64,000 bases of DNA from Paragemmobacter kunshanensis (GTDB lineage Bacteria; Pseudomonadota; Alphaproteobacteria; Rhodobacterales; Rhodobacteraceae), in NCBI RefSeq assembly GCF_011059185.1, contig NZ_JAALFE010000018.1:21308-85307 (forward strand). The letters run 5' to 3'. This document shows positions 18,589-27,759 of this stretch, piece after piece (position 1 is the first letter of the stretch; each line of letters starts with the position of its first letter). Below the pieces are notes generated by a model, which was given only the letters and a program-made list of their open reading frames with translations, made no database searches and was not told the DNA's origin. The translations under genes and the position numbers were made by a program.

Positions 18589-19521
18589 ATGAGCGACATT
18601 CGCGCCTTTGAACAGCCCGGCGAGGCAGGCTTTGGCGATTACGTGCAGCTTCTGAAGCCGCGCGTGATGTCGCTTGTCGTCTTCACCGCGCTGGTGGGGC
18701 TGCTGGTCGCGCCGGTGGCCGTGCATCCGGTGATCGCCTTCGCGTCGATCCTGTTCGTGGCGCTGGGGGCCGGGGCCTCGGGCGCGCTGAACATGTGGTG
18801 GGATGCCGATATCGACGCGGTGATGCGGCGCACCAAGGGCCGCCCGGTTCCCGCCGGAAAGGTGGAGGCGGGCGAGGCGCTGGCGGTCGGGCTGGCGCTT
18901 TCGGGGCTTTCGGTGGTGATGCTGGGGCTGGCGGCAAACTGGCTGGCGGCGGGGCTGCTGGCGTTTACCATCTTCTTCTATGCGGTGGTCTATTCGATGT
19001 GGCTGAAGCGGTCGACGCCGCAGAACATCGTGATCGGCGGGGCCGCGGGGGCCTTTCCGCCCATGGTGGGCTGGGCCTGTGCGACGGGCAGCGTGTCGAT
19101 CGAAAGCCTGCTGATGTTCGCGCTGATCTTCATGTGGACGCCGCCGCATTTCTGGGCGCTGGCGCTGTTCATGAAGGATGACTATTCCAAGGCCGGGGTG
19201 CCCATGCTGACGGTGACCCATGGCCGCAAGGCCACGCGCAACCATATCCTGGTCTATACGCTGCTGCTTGCCCCGGTGGCGGTTGGCGCGGCCTTCACGT
19301 CGATCGGCGGGCCGATCTATCTGACGGCGGCGGTGCTGCTGAATGCCTGGTTCATCCTCGGGGCTTGGCGGATCTGGCGGCGGGACGAGGCGGTTGCCGA
19401 GGCGGATTCCTATGCTGTCGAGAAATCGGTGTTCCGCTTTTCGCTTTACTACCTGTTCCTGCATTTCGGGGCCTTCCTCGCCGAGGCGGCGCTGCGGCCT
19501 TATGGTCTGGGGGGCTGGTGA
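18589..19521 (+). CDS. ctaB: Protoheme IX farnesyltransferase (heme O synthase)
   Basis: A 310-aa UbiA-type prenyltransferase that farnesylates heme b to heme O, the first step to heme A for the aa3 oxidase. About nine membrane spans are visible. The first aspartate-rich motif is NMWWDADIDAVMRRTKGRP at about residues 65-83. TPQNIVIGGAAGAFPP and the HFWALALFMKDDY stretch carry the second conserved region. ATG 18589 is used. The TGA stop shares its A with the ATG of the next small gene (TGATG), so translation is coupled. Confidence 0.95.
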   Translation: MSDIRAFEQPGEAGFGDYVQLLKPRVMSLVVFTALVGLLVAPVAVHPVIAFASILFVALGAGASGALNMWWDADIDAVMRRTKGRPVPAGKVEAGEALAVGLALSGLSVVMLGLAANWLAAGLLAFTIFFYAVVYSMWLKRSTPQNIVIGGAAGAFPPMVGWACATGSVSIESLLMFALIFMWTPPHFWALALFMKDDYSKAGVPMLTVTHGRKATRNHILVYTLLLAPVAVGAAFTSIGGPIYLTAAVLLNAWFILGAWRIWRRDEAVAEADSYAVEKSVFRFSLYYLFLHFGAFLAEAALRPYGLGGW

Positions 19522-19712
19522 TGGCTGCCTTTCCGCCCGAACATGAATTGCACAAGCGGCGGCTGGGCCGGAATGTGGGCGTCGGCGTGACGCTGGGCCT
19601 GTTCATCGTGCTGGTCTTTGCGCTGACGGTGGTGAAGGTCACGCGGGGGGATCCGATGCAGGCCTTCGATCACTCGGTCCGCCCGGAAATGGCGACGGAG
19701 GAGGGGCAATGA
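19521..19712 (+). CDS. Small single-span protein of the oxidase operon (CoxF-like)
   Basis: A 63-aa protein starting MAAFPPEHELHKRRLG, with one membrane span at about residues 19-40 (GVTLGLFIVLVFALTVVKV). Small proteins of this kind lie between ctaB and ctaG in Rhodobacteraceae oxidase operons and are called CoxF or oxidase assembly proteins; their exact role is not established. The ATG overlaps the ctaB stop, and its own stop overlaps the ctaG start (ATGA at 19709-19712). The position strongly supports a real gene despite its size. Confidence 0.82.
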   Translation: MAAFPPEHELHKRRLGRNVGVGVTLGLFIVLVFALTVVKVTRGDPMQAFDHSVRPEMATEEGQ

Positions 19713-20278
19713 AGGGACAGAACCGCACGGCGATCTATCTGGTGGGGGTCGCTGTCACGATGGCCTCGTTGTCCTTCGCGGCGGTGCCCTTCTATGACTG
19801 GTTCTGCCGGGTCACGGGCTTTGGCGGCACGACGGGCGTGGCGACGGCTGCGCCGGGCACGATCCTGGACCGGACCGTGGTGGTGAAGTTCGACGCCTCG
19901 ACCGAGCGGGGGATGCCCTGGGAGTTCCGCCCGGTGCAGCGCGAGATGACGGTGCGGATCGGCGAGAATGCGCTGGCCTTCTATGAGGCCTACAACCCCA
20001 CGGATCGCGTGGTGGCGGGCACGGCAAGCTATAACGTCGCGCCGGATGCGGCGGGGGGCTATTTCGACAAGATCGCCTGCTTCTGCTTTACCGAACAGGT
20101 GCTGCAACCCGGTGAGCGGGTGGAGATGCCGGTGTCCTTTTTCGTCGATCCCGCGATGGTGCAGGATCCGGAAGGCGCCTTCGTGAAAGAGATCACGCTG
20201 TCCTATACATTCTACGAAACACCCCTGCCCGAGGAACAGGCCGCGCTTGCCGTGCCTGCGGGCGAGGCGGTAAACTGA
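19709..20278 (+). CDS. ctaG: Cytochrome c oxidase assembly protein, Cox11 family
   Basis: A 189-aa CtaG/Cox11 copper chaperone that delivers CuB to subunit I. It has a short cytoplasmic N-terminus, one membrane anchor ([26 protein letters not shown]) and a periplasmic Ig-like domain. The copper-binding CFCF motif is in [12 protein letters not shown], and a further conserved Cys is in [12 protein letters not shown]. It is coupled by ATGA overlap to the small CoxF-like gene and lies 22 bases ahead of ctaE. Confidence 0.95.
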   Translation: MKGQNRTAIYLVGVAVTMASLSFAAVPFYDWFCRVTGFGGTTGVATAAPGTILDRTVVVKFDASTERGMPWEFRPVQREMTVRIGENALAFYEAYNPTDRVVAGTASYNVAPDAAGGYFDKIACFCFTEQVLQPGERVEMPVSFFVDPAMVQDPEGAFVKEITLSYTFYETPLPEEQAALAVPAGEAVN

Positions 20279-20300
20279 CAAAAAGAACGAGGGAACCGGA

Positions 20301-21101
20301 ATGGCACACGCCAAGAACCACGATTACCATATCCTGCCGCCGTCGATCTGGCCCTTCCTCGGGGCGGTATCGGCCTTTGTCATGCTGTTCGGCGCCGTGC
20401 TGTGGATGCATGGCAACGGGCCGTGGCTGGGGCTGATCGGCCTGGTGGGCGTGCTTTACGTGATGTTCGGCTGGTGGGCCGATGTGGTGAAGGAAAGCCA
20501 GGTCGGCGATCACACCCCGGTGGTGCGGATCGGTCTGCGCTATGGCTTCATCATGTTCATCATGTCGGAAGTGATGTTCTTCGCGGCGTGGTTCTGGTCC
20601 TTCTTCAAGCATGCGCTTTACCCGATGGGGCCGGACAGCCCGGCGATCGACGGGGTCTGGCCGCCGGCCGGGATCGAGACCTTCGATCCCTGGCACCTGC
20701 CGCTGATCAACACGCTGATCCTGCTCTGCTCGGGCGCGGCGGCCACCTGGGCGCATCATGCGCTGGTGCATGAGAACAACCGCAAGGATCTGGTGAACGG
20801 TCTGGCGCTGGCCATCGTGCTGGGCGTGCTGTTCACCTTCTTCCAGGCCTATGAATACAGCCATGCCGCCTTCGGCTTTGCCGGCAACATCTATGGCGCG
20901 AACTTCTTCATGGCGACGGGCTTTCACGGCTTTCACGTGCTGATCGGCACGATCTTCCTGATCGTCTGCCTGATCCGGGCGATGAAGGGGCATTTCACCC
21001 CCGAGAAGCATATCGGCTTCGAAGCCGCGGCCTGGTACTGGCACTTTGTCGACGTGGTCTGGCTGTTCCTGTTCGCCTCGATCTATGTCTGGGGCCGCTG
21101 A
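20301..21101 (+). CDS. ctaE: Cytochrome c oxidase subunit III
   Basis: A 266-aa subunit III with seven membrane spans. Family features are [15 protein letters not shown] at the N-terminus, [17 protein letters not shown] in the middle and the C-terminal [14 protein letters not shown] and [13 protein letters not shown]. Length matches bacterial aa3 oxidases. It stabilises subunit I and binds lipid. A strong GC hairpin follows at 21123-21146, ahead of the SURF1 gene. Confidence 0.95.
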   Translation: MAHAKNHDYHILPPSIWPFLGAVSAFVMLFGAVLWMHGNGPWLGLIGLVGVLYVMFGWWADVVKESQVGDHTPVVRIGLRYGFIMFIMSEVMFFAAWFWSFFKHALYPMGPDSPAIDGVWPPAGIETFDPWHLPLINTLILLCSGAAATWAHHALVHENNRKDLVNGLALAIVLGVLFTFFQAYEYSHAAFGFAGNIYGANFFMATGFHGFHVLIGTIFLIVCLIRAMKGHFTPEKHIGFEAAAWYWHFVDVVWLFLFASIYVWGR

Positions 21102-21122
21102 GCCCCTGGCATGAACGAGGCC

Positions 21123-21146
21123 CGGGGGGCGGCGCCCCGCCCCCCG
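21123..21146 (+). terminator. GC hairpin between ctaE and the SURF1 gene
   Basis: A perfect 10-bp stem (CGGGGGGCGG with CCGCCCCCCG) and a CGCC loop. The flanks resemble the hairpin repeats at 15.6 kb. There is no T run, so it could be an attenuator or mRNA-stability stem that lowers expression of the assembly gene relative to the structural subunits. Confidence 0.55.
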
Positions 21147-21207
21147 ACCCTTGGAAGGCGCGGACCCGGGCGGGTGCGCGCCTTTCCTTTTGACCGGAGT
21201 GAGACGG

Positions 21208-21879
21208 ATGCTGCGCAGAATGATCTTTCCCCTGGTGATCGGCCTGGTGGGCGGCGGCATCCTGATTTCGCTGGGGATATGGCAGGTGCAGCGTCTGGCC
21301 TGGAAAGAGGCCGTGCTGGCCGAGATCGCGGCCCGGATCACGGATGCGCCGGTGGCGCTGCCGGCGGACCCTGACCCGGCGACGGATCGCTATCTGCCGG
21401 TTGTGGCAGAGGGGCGGTTCACCGGGGAACATCTCGATGTGCTGGTCAGCCGCAAGCAGATAGGGCCCGGGGTGCGCGTGGTGGAGGTCTTCGAGACCGG
21501 AGAGGGCCGCCGGGTTCTGGTGGATCGGGGTTTCGTTCCGCAGGATGCGCGCGGGGCGGCGCGGATGTCCGGGCCTGCGCGGGTAGAGGGCAACCTGCAC
21601 TGGCCGGAAGAGACGGATGGATTCACCCCCCCGCCGGATGGGCAGACGGGCCTGTGGTTCGCCCGGGATGTCGCGGCCATGGCGGCGGCGCTGGATGCGG
21701 AGCCGACATTTATTGTCGCGCGCAGGCCAACCGGCGGCGGGATCGAACCGATGCCTGTCGACACTTCGGGTATTCCCAATGACCACATGAACTATGCGAT
21801 CACATGGTTTTCGCTGGCGGCCGTCTGGCTGGGGATGACAGCGTATCTTCTGTGGCGTATCAGGCAGCGAAGGGCATGA
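21208..21879 (+). CDS. SURF1 family cytochrome oxidase biogenesis protein
   Basis: A 223-aa SURF1 (Shy1) protein with membrane spans at residues 5-25 and about 195-217 that flank a periplasmic domain. Family motifs are the N-terminal LGIWQVQRLAWKE, RKQIGPGVRVVEVFE, LVDRGFVP and the C-terminal NDHMNYAITWFSLA. It helps insert heme a into subunit I. ATG 21208 is used, giving the expected short N-terminus before the first span. It is followed by thrC after 10 bases. Confidence 0.93.
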   Translation: MLRRMIFPLVIGLVGGGILISLGIWQVQRLAWKEAVLAEIAARITDAPVALPADPDPATDRYLPVVAEGRFTGEHLDVLVSRKQIGPGVRVVEVFETGEGRRVLVDRGFVPQDARGAARMSGPARVEGNLHWPEETDGFTPPPDGQTGLWFARDVAAMAAALDAEPTFIVARRPTGGGIEPMPVDTSGIPNDHMNYAITWFSLAAVWLGMTAYLLWRIRQRRA

Positions 21880-21889
21880 AGGCGTGGCT

Positions 21890-23275
21890 ATGAACTATAT
21901 CTCGACCCGTGGTGCTGCACCGGTTCTGACATTCGGCGAAGCGATGATGACGGGGCTGGCCCGGGATGGCGGGCTTTATGTGCCGCAATCCGTGCCGACC
22001 CTGTCGAAGGAGGCCATCGCCGCGATGGCGGGGCTGCCCTATGAGGAGATCGCCTTCCGCGTGATGCGCCCCTTTCTGGGCGACACCTTTGGCGATGACG
22101 AATTCCGCGGCCTGATCGCCCGGGCCTATGCGGGGTTCGGCCATGACGCCCGCGCGCCCCTGGTGCAGCTTGGCCCGAACCATTTCCTGCTGGAGCTGTT
22201 CCACGGGCCCACGCTGGCCTTCAAGGATTTCGCCATGCAGCTCATCGGGCAGATGATGCAGGCGGCGCTGGCCAAGACAGGGGAGCGGATCACCATCGTG
22301 GGGGCCACCTCGGGCGATACGGGATCGGCCGCGATGGAGGCGTTCCGGGGATTGGCGAATGTCGACCTGTTCATCCTTTACCCGCATGGCCGGGTATCCG
22401 AGGTGCAGCGACGCCAGATGACGACGCCGGTTGAATCCAATGTCCACGCGCTGGCCATCGACGGCGATTTCGATGATGCCCAGGCGCGCGTGAAGGACAT
22501 GTTCAACGATTTCGCCTTCCGCGATGGCGTGCGGCTGGCGGGGGTGAATTCGATCAACTGGGCGCGGGTTCTGGCGCAGGTCGTCTATTACTTCAGCAGC
22601 GCCGTCTCGCTGGGTGCGCCGCATCGCGCCGTCAGCTTTACCGTGCCGACGGGCAATTTCGGCGACATCTTCGCCGGATACATCGCGCGCAGGATGGGGC
22701 TGCCGATCGAGAAGCTGGTGATCGCGACGAACCAGAACGACATCCTTGATCGTGCCATGCGGACGGGCGGCTATGTGACGGATGGGGTGCGCCCCTCGAT
22801 CAGCCCGTCGATGGATATCCAGGTGTCGTCGAATTTCGAACGCGCGCTGTTCGATGCCTATGGCCGCGACGGGGCGGCGGTGGCGCAACTGATGGCCGAG
22901 TTGAAGGCGGGCGGGTTCCATATCAGCCAGGGCGCGCTGGAGATGCTGCGCGCGACCTTTGCCTCGGGCCGCTGTTCCGAGGAAGAGACGGTGGCGACGA
23001 TCCGGTCGGCCTTTGCCCGGACGGGCGAGGTGCTGTGCCCGCATTCCGCGGTGGGGGTGAAGGTGGCCGAGGAACATCTGGGCGCGGCCCCGATGATCAC
23101 GCTGGCGACGGCCCATCCGGCCAAGTTTCCCGATGCGGTGGAAGGGGCGATGGGCACGCGCCCGGCGCTGCCGCCCCGGATGGCCGATCTGTTCGACCGC
23201 CCCGAGCGGGTGACGCGGGTGGCCAATGACCTGGCGGCGCTGCAGGGCATCATTCGTGAAAGGATCGGCGGTTGA
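21890..23275 (+). CDS. thrC: Threonine synthase
   Basis: A 461-aa PLP enzyme converting O-phosphohomoserine to threonine. The family N-terminus MNYISTRG is followed by DGGLYVP. The PLP lysine is in LAFKDFAMQ, and the phosphate-binding loop is in ATSGDTGSAAMEAFRG. The length fits the long bacterial/fungal class. I use ATG 21890 because the family protein begins with the MxYISTRG pattern; a GTG at 21884 is an alternative. The thrC-peptidase-GNAT order after the oxidase genes is common in Rhodobacteraceae. Confidence 0.95.
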   Translation: MNYISTRGAAPVLTFGEAMMTGLARDGGLYVPQSVPTLSKEAIAAMAGLPYEEIAFRVMRPFLGDTFGDDEFRGLIARAYAGFGHDARAPLVQLGPNHFLLELFHGPTLAFKDFAMQLIGQMMQAALAKTGERITIVGATSGDTGSAAMEAFRGLANVDLFILYPHGRVSEVQRRQMTTPVESNVHALAIDGDFDDAQARVKDMFNDFAFRDGVRLAGVNSINWARVLAQVVYYFSSAVSLGAPHRAVSFTVPTGNFGDIFAGYIARRMGLPIEKLVIATNQNDILDRAMRTGGYVTDGVRPSISPSMDIQVSSNFERALFDAYGRDGAAVAQLMAELKAGGFHISQGALEMLRATFASGRCSEEETVATIRSAFARTGEVLCPHSAVGVKVAEEHLGAAPMITLATAHPAKFPDAVEGAMGTRPALPPRMADLFDRPERVTRVANDLAALQGIIRERIGG

Positions 23276-24531
23276 GCCTGAAGATCACCACGCTTTCCAA
23301 CGGCTTCCGCATCGTGACGGAGGATATGCCGGGCCTTCTTTCCGCATCGGCGGGGATCTGGGTCACGGCAGGCGGGCGGCATGAGCGGGCCGAGCAGAAC
23401 GGCATCGCGCATTTCCTGGAACATATGGCCTTCAAGGGGACGGAGAAGCGGTCGGCCCTGCGCATCGCCGAAGAGATCGAGGATGTGGGCGGCTATATCA
23501 ACGCCTATACCAGCCGCGAGATGACGGCCTATTACGCCCGCGTCCTGTCGCCCGATGTGGGGCTGGCCCTGGATGTGATTTCGGACATCGTGCTGAACCC
23601 TGTCTTCGACCCGAAGGAGATCGAGACGGAGCGCCATGTCATCCTGCAGGAAATCGGGCAGGCGCTGGATACGCCCGATGACATCATCTTTGACTGGCTG
23701 CAGGAGGTTTCCTATCCCGATCAGCCCTTCGGCCGCACCATTCTTGGCCCGGCCGAGCGGGTTTCGGCCTTTGGGCAGGGCGATCTGCGGGCCTTCGTGG
23801 GCGAACATTACGGCCCCGACCAGATGATCCTTGCCGCTGCCGGGGGCGTGGACCACGATGCCATCGTGCGGCAGGCCGAGGCGACCTTCGGTCATCTGAA
23901 GCCGGTGGGCAACGCGACCCTGCAGCCCGCGCGCTTTGCCGGGGGCGAGCGGCGCGAGATCAAGGATCTGGAGCAGGTCCATGTGGCGCTGGCCTTTGAA
24001 GGGCCGGGCTACCGCGCGCCGGATGTCTATGCAGCCCAGGTCTATGCCACGGCGATGGGGGGCGGCATGTCGAGCCGACTGTTCCAGAAGATCCGCGAGG
24101 AGCGGGGGCTTTGCTATTCGATCTTCGCCCAGTCCGGCGCCTATGAGGATACCGGGCAGATCACCGTCTATGCAGGCACCTCGGAAGAGGAGATCGGCGA
24201 TCTGGTGGGCCTGACGATGGACGAGTTGAAGCGCGCCGCCGAAGACATGACCGAGGCCGAGGTGAACCGCGCCCGGGCGCAGCTGAAGGCCGGGCTTCTG
24301 ATGGGGCTGGAAAGCCCGTCAAGCCGGGCAGAGCGCAATGCGCGGCTCTTGTCGATCTGGGGCCGGGTGCCCGGGGTGGAAGAAACGGTTGCCAAGATCG
24401 ACGCGGTTTCCGTGGGCGATGTCAGGGCCTACGGAGAGCGTCTGGTGGGTGCGAAGGCGGCGATGGCGCTTTATGGGCCGGTCGGTGATGCGCCCGATCT
24501 GGAGGCAGTCAAGGCAAGGCTTGCCGCCTGA
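23272..24531 (+). CDS. M16 family zinc peptidase (mitochondrial-processing-peptidase-like)
   Basis: A 419-aa M16B peptidase. The inverted zinc motif HFLEH is at residues 46-50 within NGIAHFLEHMAFKGTEKR, with the downstream Glu region ATRE-type helix at SREMTAYYARVL. A second inactive-type M16 half follows. The start is TTG at 23272, overlapping the thrC stop (TTGA), so translation is coupled. Bacterial members are related to the beta subunit of the mitochondrial processing peptidase. Natural substrates here are not known. Confidence 0.92.
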   Translation: MSLKITTLSNGFRIVTEDMPGLLSASAGIWVTAGGRHERAEQNGIAHFLEHMAFKGTEKRSALRIAEEIEDVGGYINAYTSREMTAYYARVLSPDVGLALDVISDIVLNPVFDPKEIETERHVILQEIGQALDTPDDIIFDWLQEVSYPDQPFGRTILGPAERVSAFGQGDLRAFVGEHYGPDQMILAAAGGVDHDAIVRQAEATFGHLKPVGNATLQPARFAGGERREIKDLEQVHVALAFEGPGYRAPDVYAAQVYATAMGGGMSSRLFQKIREERGLCYSIFAQSGAYEDTGQITVYAGTSEEEIGDLVGLTMDELKRAAEDMTEAEVNRARAQLKAGLLMGLESPSSRAERNARLLSIWGRVPGVEETVAKIDAVSVGDVRAYGERLVGAKAAMALYGPVGDAPDLEAVKARLAA

Positions 24532-25115
24532 TGCTGGGGCTGCACCGCAAGGCCAGGATCGAGACCGAGCGGATGACGCTGCGCCTGCCGCAACATGCGG
24601 ACTGGAAGGCCTGGGCCGCGCTGCGGCAGGAGAGCGAGGCCTTCCTGACGCCATGGGAGCCTGTCTGGGCCGGGGATCACCTGACGCGGCGGGCCTTTAC
24701 CAACCGCGTCTACTGGGCGGCGCGGGCCGAGGGGCAGGGGGCGGCGCTGCCCTTGATGATGATCCGGCGCGAGGATCAGGCGCTTCTGGGGGCGATCACG
24801 CTGGACAATATCCGGCGGGGCCCGGCGCAGGCGGGGACGCTGGGCTATTGGATTGGCGAAAGATTTTCGCGGCGCGGCTACATGCGCGAGGCGATCCTTG
24901 CCGTGGTGCATCATGCCTTTGCGGTGATGGACCTGAGCCGGATCGAGGCGGCCTGCCTGCCGGAGAATGCGGCCTCGCGCGGGGTGCTGGAGAAGTGCGG
25001 CTTCAAGTATGAGGGCGTCGCGCAGAGCTATCTGCAGATTTCCGGGCGGTGGCGGAATCATGTGCTTTATTCGGCGCTCAGGACGGATCGGCGCGGCCGC
25101 ACCGATGTGGGCTGA
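24531..25115 (+). CDS. GNAT family N-acetyltransferase, RimJ/RimL-like
   Basis: A 194-aa acetyltransferase of the RimJ/RimL group. The N-terminal IETERMTLRLP strand is typical. Acetyl-CoA contacts are in GYWIGERFSRRGYMREAI, and the C-terminal part shows RIEAACLPENAASRGVLEKCGF. The ATG overlaps the peptidase stop (TGATG). By family it would acetylate a protein N-terminus or a small amine. The substrate is not predictable. Confidence 0.9.
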   Translation: MLGLHRKARIETERMTLRLPQHADWKAWAALRQESEAFLTPWEPVWAGDHLTRRAFTNRVYWAARAEGQGAALPLMMIRREDQALLGAITLDNIRRGPAQAGTLGYWIGERFSRRGYMREAILAVVHHAFAVMDLSRIEAACLPENAASRGVLEKCGFKYEGVAQSYLQISGRWRNHVLYSALRTDRRGRTDVG

Positions 25116-25220
25116 CGCCCGTTTCCCCCGAGGTTGACGAAAGCGTGAAGCGGCGCGGCTCTTGCCCCGTGGCAGGCTGGTGCATCTTGTTCCGCATCAG
25201 CCGTGAGGGAGGAAGGGACC

Positions 25221-26141
25221 ATGCCGCATCCGGTGCAGGGGATTGTGCAGCAGATCGTGCATGGGGGCACGGCCCGAAAGGGCCGTTTCCCCCTGATCCC
25301 GGGACTGCGGCAGGGTGGGGCGGTGGTCGGCGCTGCCCTCCTGGCTGCGATGTCCGCCCTTGCCCTGCCTGCCTCGGCACAGGAGCGGATACCCTCCAAC
25401 TGTTTTGCGCTGGCGCAAGGGCCGGTCTCGCCCGAGCGGGTATGGCGCGCGGCGATCGGGGCGCCGGTTGCAGCGGGGCATGTGCGCATCCGCTATCTCG
25501 ACCATGCCAGCTTTGCCATCGAGGCCGAGGACGGCACCCTTGCCGTGACCGACTATACGGGCTTCATCGGCAATCCGGATGTGGTGCCGGATGTGGTGAC
25601 GATGAACAACGCCCATTCCACCCACTGGACGAGCAATCCCGATCCGCGCATCCCGCATGTCCTGCAGGGCTGGCCGCAGGAGGGGCAACCCGCCTTTCAC
25701 GAACTGGACCTCGGCTCCATGCTGGTGCGCAATGTCACCACGGATACGCGCGGCCCCTTTGGCGAGGGCGCGCGGGCGGATGGCAATTCGATCTTCGTCT
25801 TCGAGGCGGGGGGCCTGTGCATCGGGCATCTGGGGCATCTGCACCAGATCCCGGATGATGCACAATATGCCTCGATCGGGCGTCTGGATGTGGTGATGGT
25901 GCCGGTGGACGGGGGATATACCATGTCCACCGAAGCGATGAGCGAGGTGGTGCGCAGGCTGCGCGCCTCGGTCGTCATTCCGATGCACTGGTTTTCGGGG
26001 GCCTCGCTGGTGACCTTTCTGGAAGAGATGGAGGGCCAGTTCCAGGTGGTGGACGTAGGCGGGCCGGAGCTGGACCTTTCGCTGCAGGATCTGCCGGGGC
26101 GGCCCACGATCATGGTGCTGGAGCCGGACTTCATCCCCTAG
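25221..26141 (+). CDS. MBL-fold metallo-hydrolase-like protein with degenerate metal motif
   Basis: A 306-aa protein with a UlaG-like metallo-beta-lactamase fold and an N-terminal hydrophobic segment ending in ALPASAQE, probably a signal peptide with a long n-region (residues 1-52). The HxHxDH motif expected after VVPDVVT reads NNAHSTH, so two ligands are changed. Later histidines in GHLGHLHQ and IPMHWFSG are kept. The ATG at 25221 has GGAGGAAGGG ahead of it. Function is unknown, and hydrolase activity should not be assumed. Confidence 0.75.
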   Translation: MPHPVQGIVQQIVHGGTARKGRFPLIPGLRQGGAVVGAALLAAMSALALPASAQERIPSNCFALAQGPVSPERVWRAAIGAPVAAGHVRIRYLDHASFAIEAEDGTLAVTDYTGFIGNPDVVPDVVTMNNAHSTHWTSNPDPRIPHVLQGWPQEGQPAFHELDLGSMLVRNVTTDTRGPFGEGARADGNSIFVFEAGGLCIGHLGHLHQIPDDAQYASIGRLDVVMVPVDGGYTMSTEAMSEVVRRLRASVVIPMHWFSGASLVTFLEEMEGQFQVVDVGGPELDLSLQDLPGRPTIMVLEPDFIP

Positions 26142-26195
26142 GGTCTTTCCGGGCCTTGGGGCTTGGGATAGGAGGGCATCGAAGGAGATCTGCCG

Positions 26196-27617
26196 ATGCT
26201 GAACCCCGCCGATGCTGCCTTTGTCGCCCGACTGGCCGCCCTGCTGCCCGAGGGCCGCCTGCGCGATGCCGAGGCGCGCTATCTGGAAGAGCCGCGCGGG
26301 CGCTGGAGGGGGCAGGGCGGGGTGCTGGCCTTGCCACGGTCCACCGCCGAGGTGCAGGTCGTGGTGCGCGCCTGCGCCGAGGCGCGGGTGGGGATCGTGC
26401 CATGGGGCGGGGGGACGGGCCTTGTCGGCGGGCAGATCCAGGAAGAGGGGCCCGCGCCGGTGATCCTGTCGCTGGAGCGGATGGCGGCGCTGCGCGGGAT
26501 ATGGGCCGACGAGAACGTGATGGAGGTGGAGGCGGGGATGACGCTGGCCGCCGTGCAGGAGGCGGCGGAAGGGGCGGGGCGGATGTTCCCCCTGTCGCTG
26601 GCCAGCGAGGGCACGGCGCGGATCGGCGGGGTTCTGGCCACGAATGCGGGCGGGATCGGCGTGCTGCGCCATGGCAATGCGCGTGACCTGTGCCTTGGGG
26701 TCGAGGCGGTGCTGGCGGATGGGTCGGTGCTGGGCGGGCTGAAGCGGCTGCGCAAGGACAATATGGGCTATGACCTGCGCAACCTGCTGATCGGGGCCGA
26801 AGGCAGCCTTGGCATCATCACCGCGGCGGTGCTGCGGATGGTGCCGCGCCCGGCGGTGCAGGTGACGGCGCTCCTGGTGGTGGATGATCCGGCGGCGGCG
26901 CTGCGGCTCTTGACGCTGTGCCAGACGCGGCTGCCGGGAATGGTGTCGGCCTTCGAATTGATCAAGCGGACCGGGTTCGAATTTCTGGCCGAGACCCTGC
27001 CCGAGATCGGCTGCCCCTTCCCGGTGGTGCCGGATTGGTGCGTGCTGCTGGAACTTGGCCTGCCGTCGGGATTCGAGGCCGAGGAGGCGATGGCCGGGAT
27101 CTATGCCGAGGCCGATGAGGCGGGGCTGGTGCGGGACGGGGTGATCGCGGCTTCGGAAAGCCAGCGCCAGGGGATCTGGCGCATCCGCGAGACGATCCCC
27201 GAGGCGAACCGGCTGATCGGGGCGGTGTCGTCGCATGACATCTCGCTGCCGCTGAGCGAGGTGGCGGGGTTCATCGCGCAGGCGGATGCGGCGCTGGCGG
27301 CGATGGGGACCTTCCGCATCAACTGCTTTGGCCATCTGGGCGATGGCAACCTGCATTACAACGTCTTTCCGGCACCGGGCCGCAGCCGCCGCGATCACGA
27401 AGGGCAGCGCGACGCGATCAAGACCTGCATTCACGATCTGGTGGACGGGATGGGCGGGTCGGTCAGTGCCGAACATGGCATCGGGCGGCTGAAGGTGGGG
27501 GATCTGGAACGCTATGGCGATCCGGGCAAGCTGGCGGCGATGCGGGCGGTGAAGCGCGCGCTGGATCCGCTGGGCATCCTGAACCCCGGCGCGGTGCTGG
27601 GGCAGGGCGGAATTTGA
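26196..27617 (+). CDS. FAD-linked oxidoreductase (D-2-hydroxyacid/D-2-hydroxyglutarate dehydrogenase type)
   Basis: A 473-aa FAD_binding_4 plus FAD-oxidase_C protein. The FAD-binding half shows GIVPWGGGTGLVGGQ and the long TNAGGIGVLRHGNARDLCLGVEAVLADG, and GAEGSLGIITAAVLR. The C-terminal half shows INCFGHLGDGNLHYNVFP and SAEHGIGRLK, which supply metal/substrate residues in D-lactate, glycolate and D-2-hydroxyglutarate dehydrogenases. Length and motifs favour the D2HGDH/D-lactate group. Its last codons lie inside a hairpin. Confidence 0.88.
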   Translation: MLNPADAAFVARLAALLPEGRLRDAEARYLEEPRGRWRGQGGVLALPRSTAEVQVVVRACAEARVGIVPWGGGTGLVGGQIQEEGPAPVILSLERMAALRGIWADENVMEVEAGMTLAAVQEAAEGAGRMFPLSLASEGTARIGGVLATNAGGIGVLRHGNARDLCLGVEAVLADGSVLGGLKRLRKDNMGYDLRNLLIGAEGSLGIITAAVLRMVPRPAVQVTALLVVDDPAAALRLLTLCQTRLPGMVSAFELIKRTGFEFLAETLPEIGCPFPVVPDWCVLLELGLPSGFEAEEAMAGIYAEADEAGLVRDGVIAASESQRQGIWRIRETIPEANRLIGAVSSHDISLPLSEVAGFIAQADAALAAMGTFRINCFGHLGDGNLHYNVFPAPGRSRRDHEGQRDAIKTCIHDLVDGMGGSVSAEHGIGRLKVGDLERYGDPGKLAAMRAVKRALDPLGILNPGAVLGQGGI

Positions 27618-27727
27618 CGCAAATTCCGCGCCGTTTTCTGACGCAGAAAACGGGCTTCTTGCGGCGTGCCCGGTGCGGGGCCCGGAATTTGTGTCAAATT
27701 CCGGCGCGTTTTCTGTGTCAGAAAACG
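27609..27727. repeat. Duplicated twin-hairpin element (75-bp period)
   Basis: There are two copies of a hairpin pair. Copy 1 has stem GGAATTTG with CAAATTCC at 27609-27627 and stem CGTTTTCTG with CAGAAAACG at 27632-27652, both with loop ACG. Copy 2 has the same two stems at 27684-27702 and 27707-27727, both with loop TGT. The first hairpin contains the stop codon of the FAD oxidoreductase. It lies between that gene and the converging ssrA and may terminate both. Confidence 0.9.
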
Positions 27728-27759
27728 CCTTGCGGAACGGTTGGAAGATGGGAAGTGCA

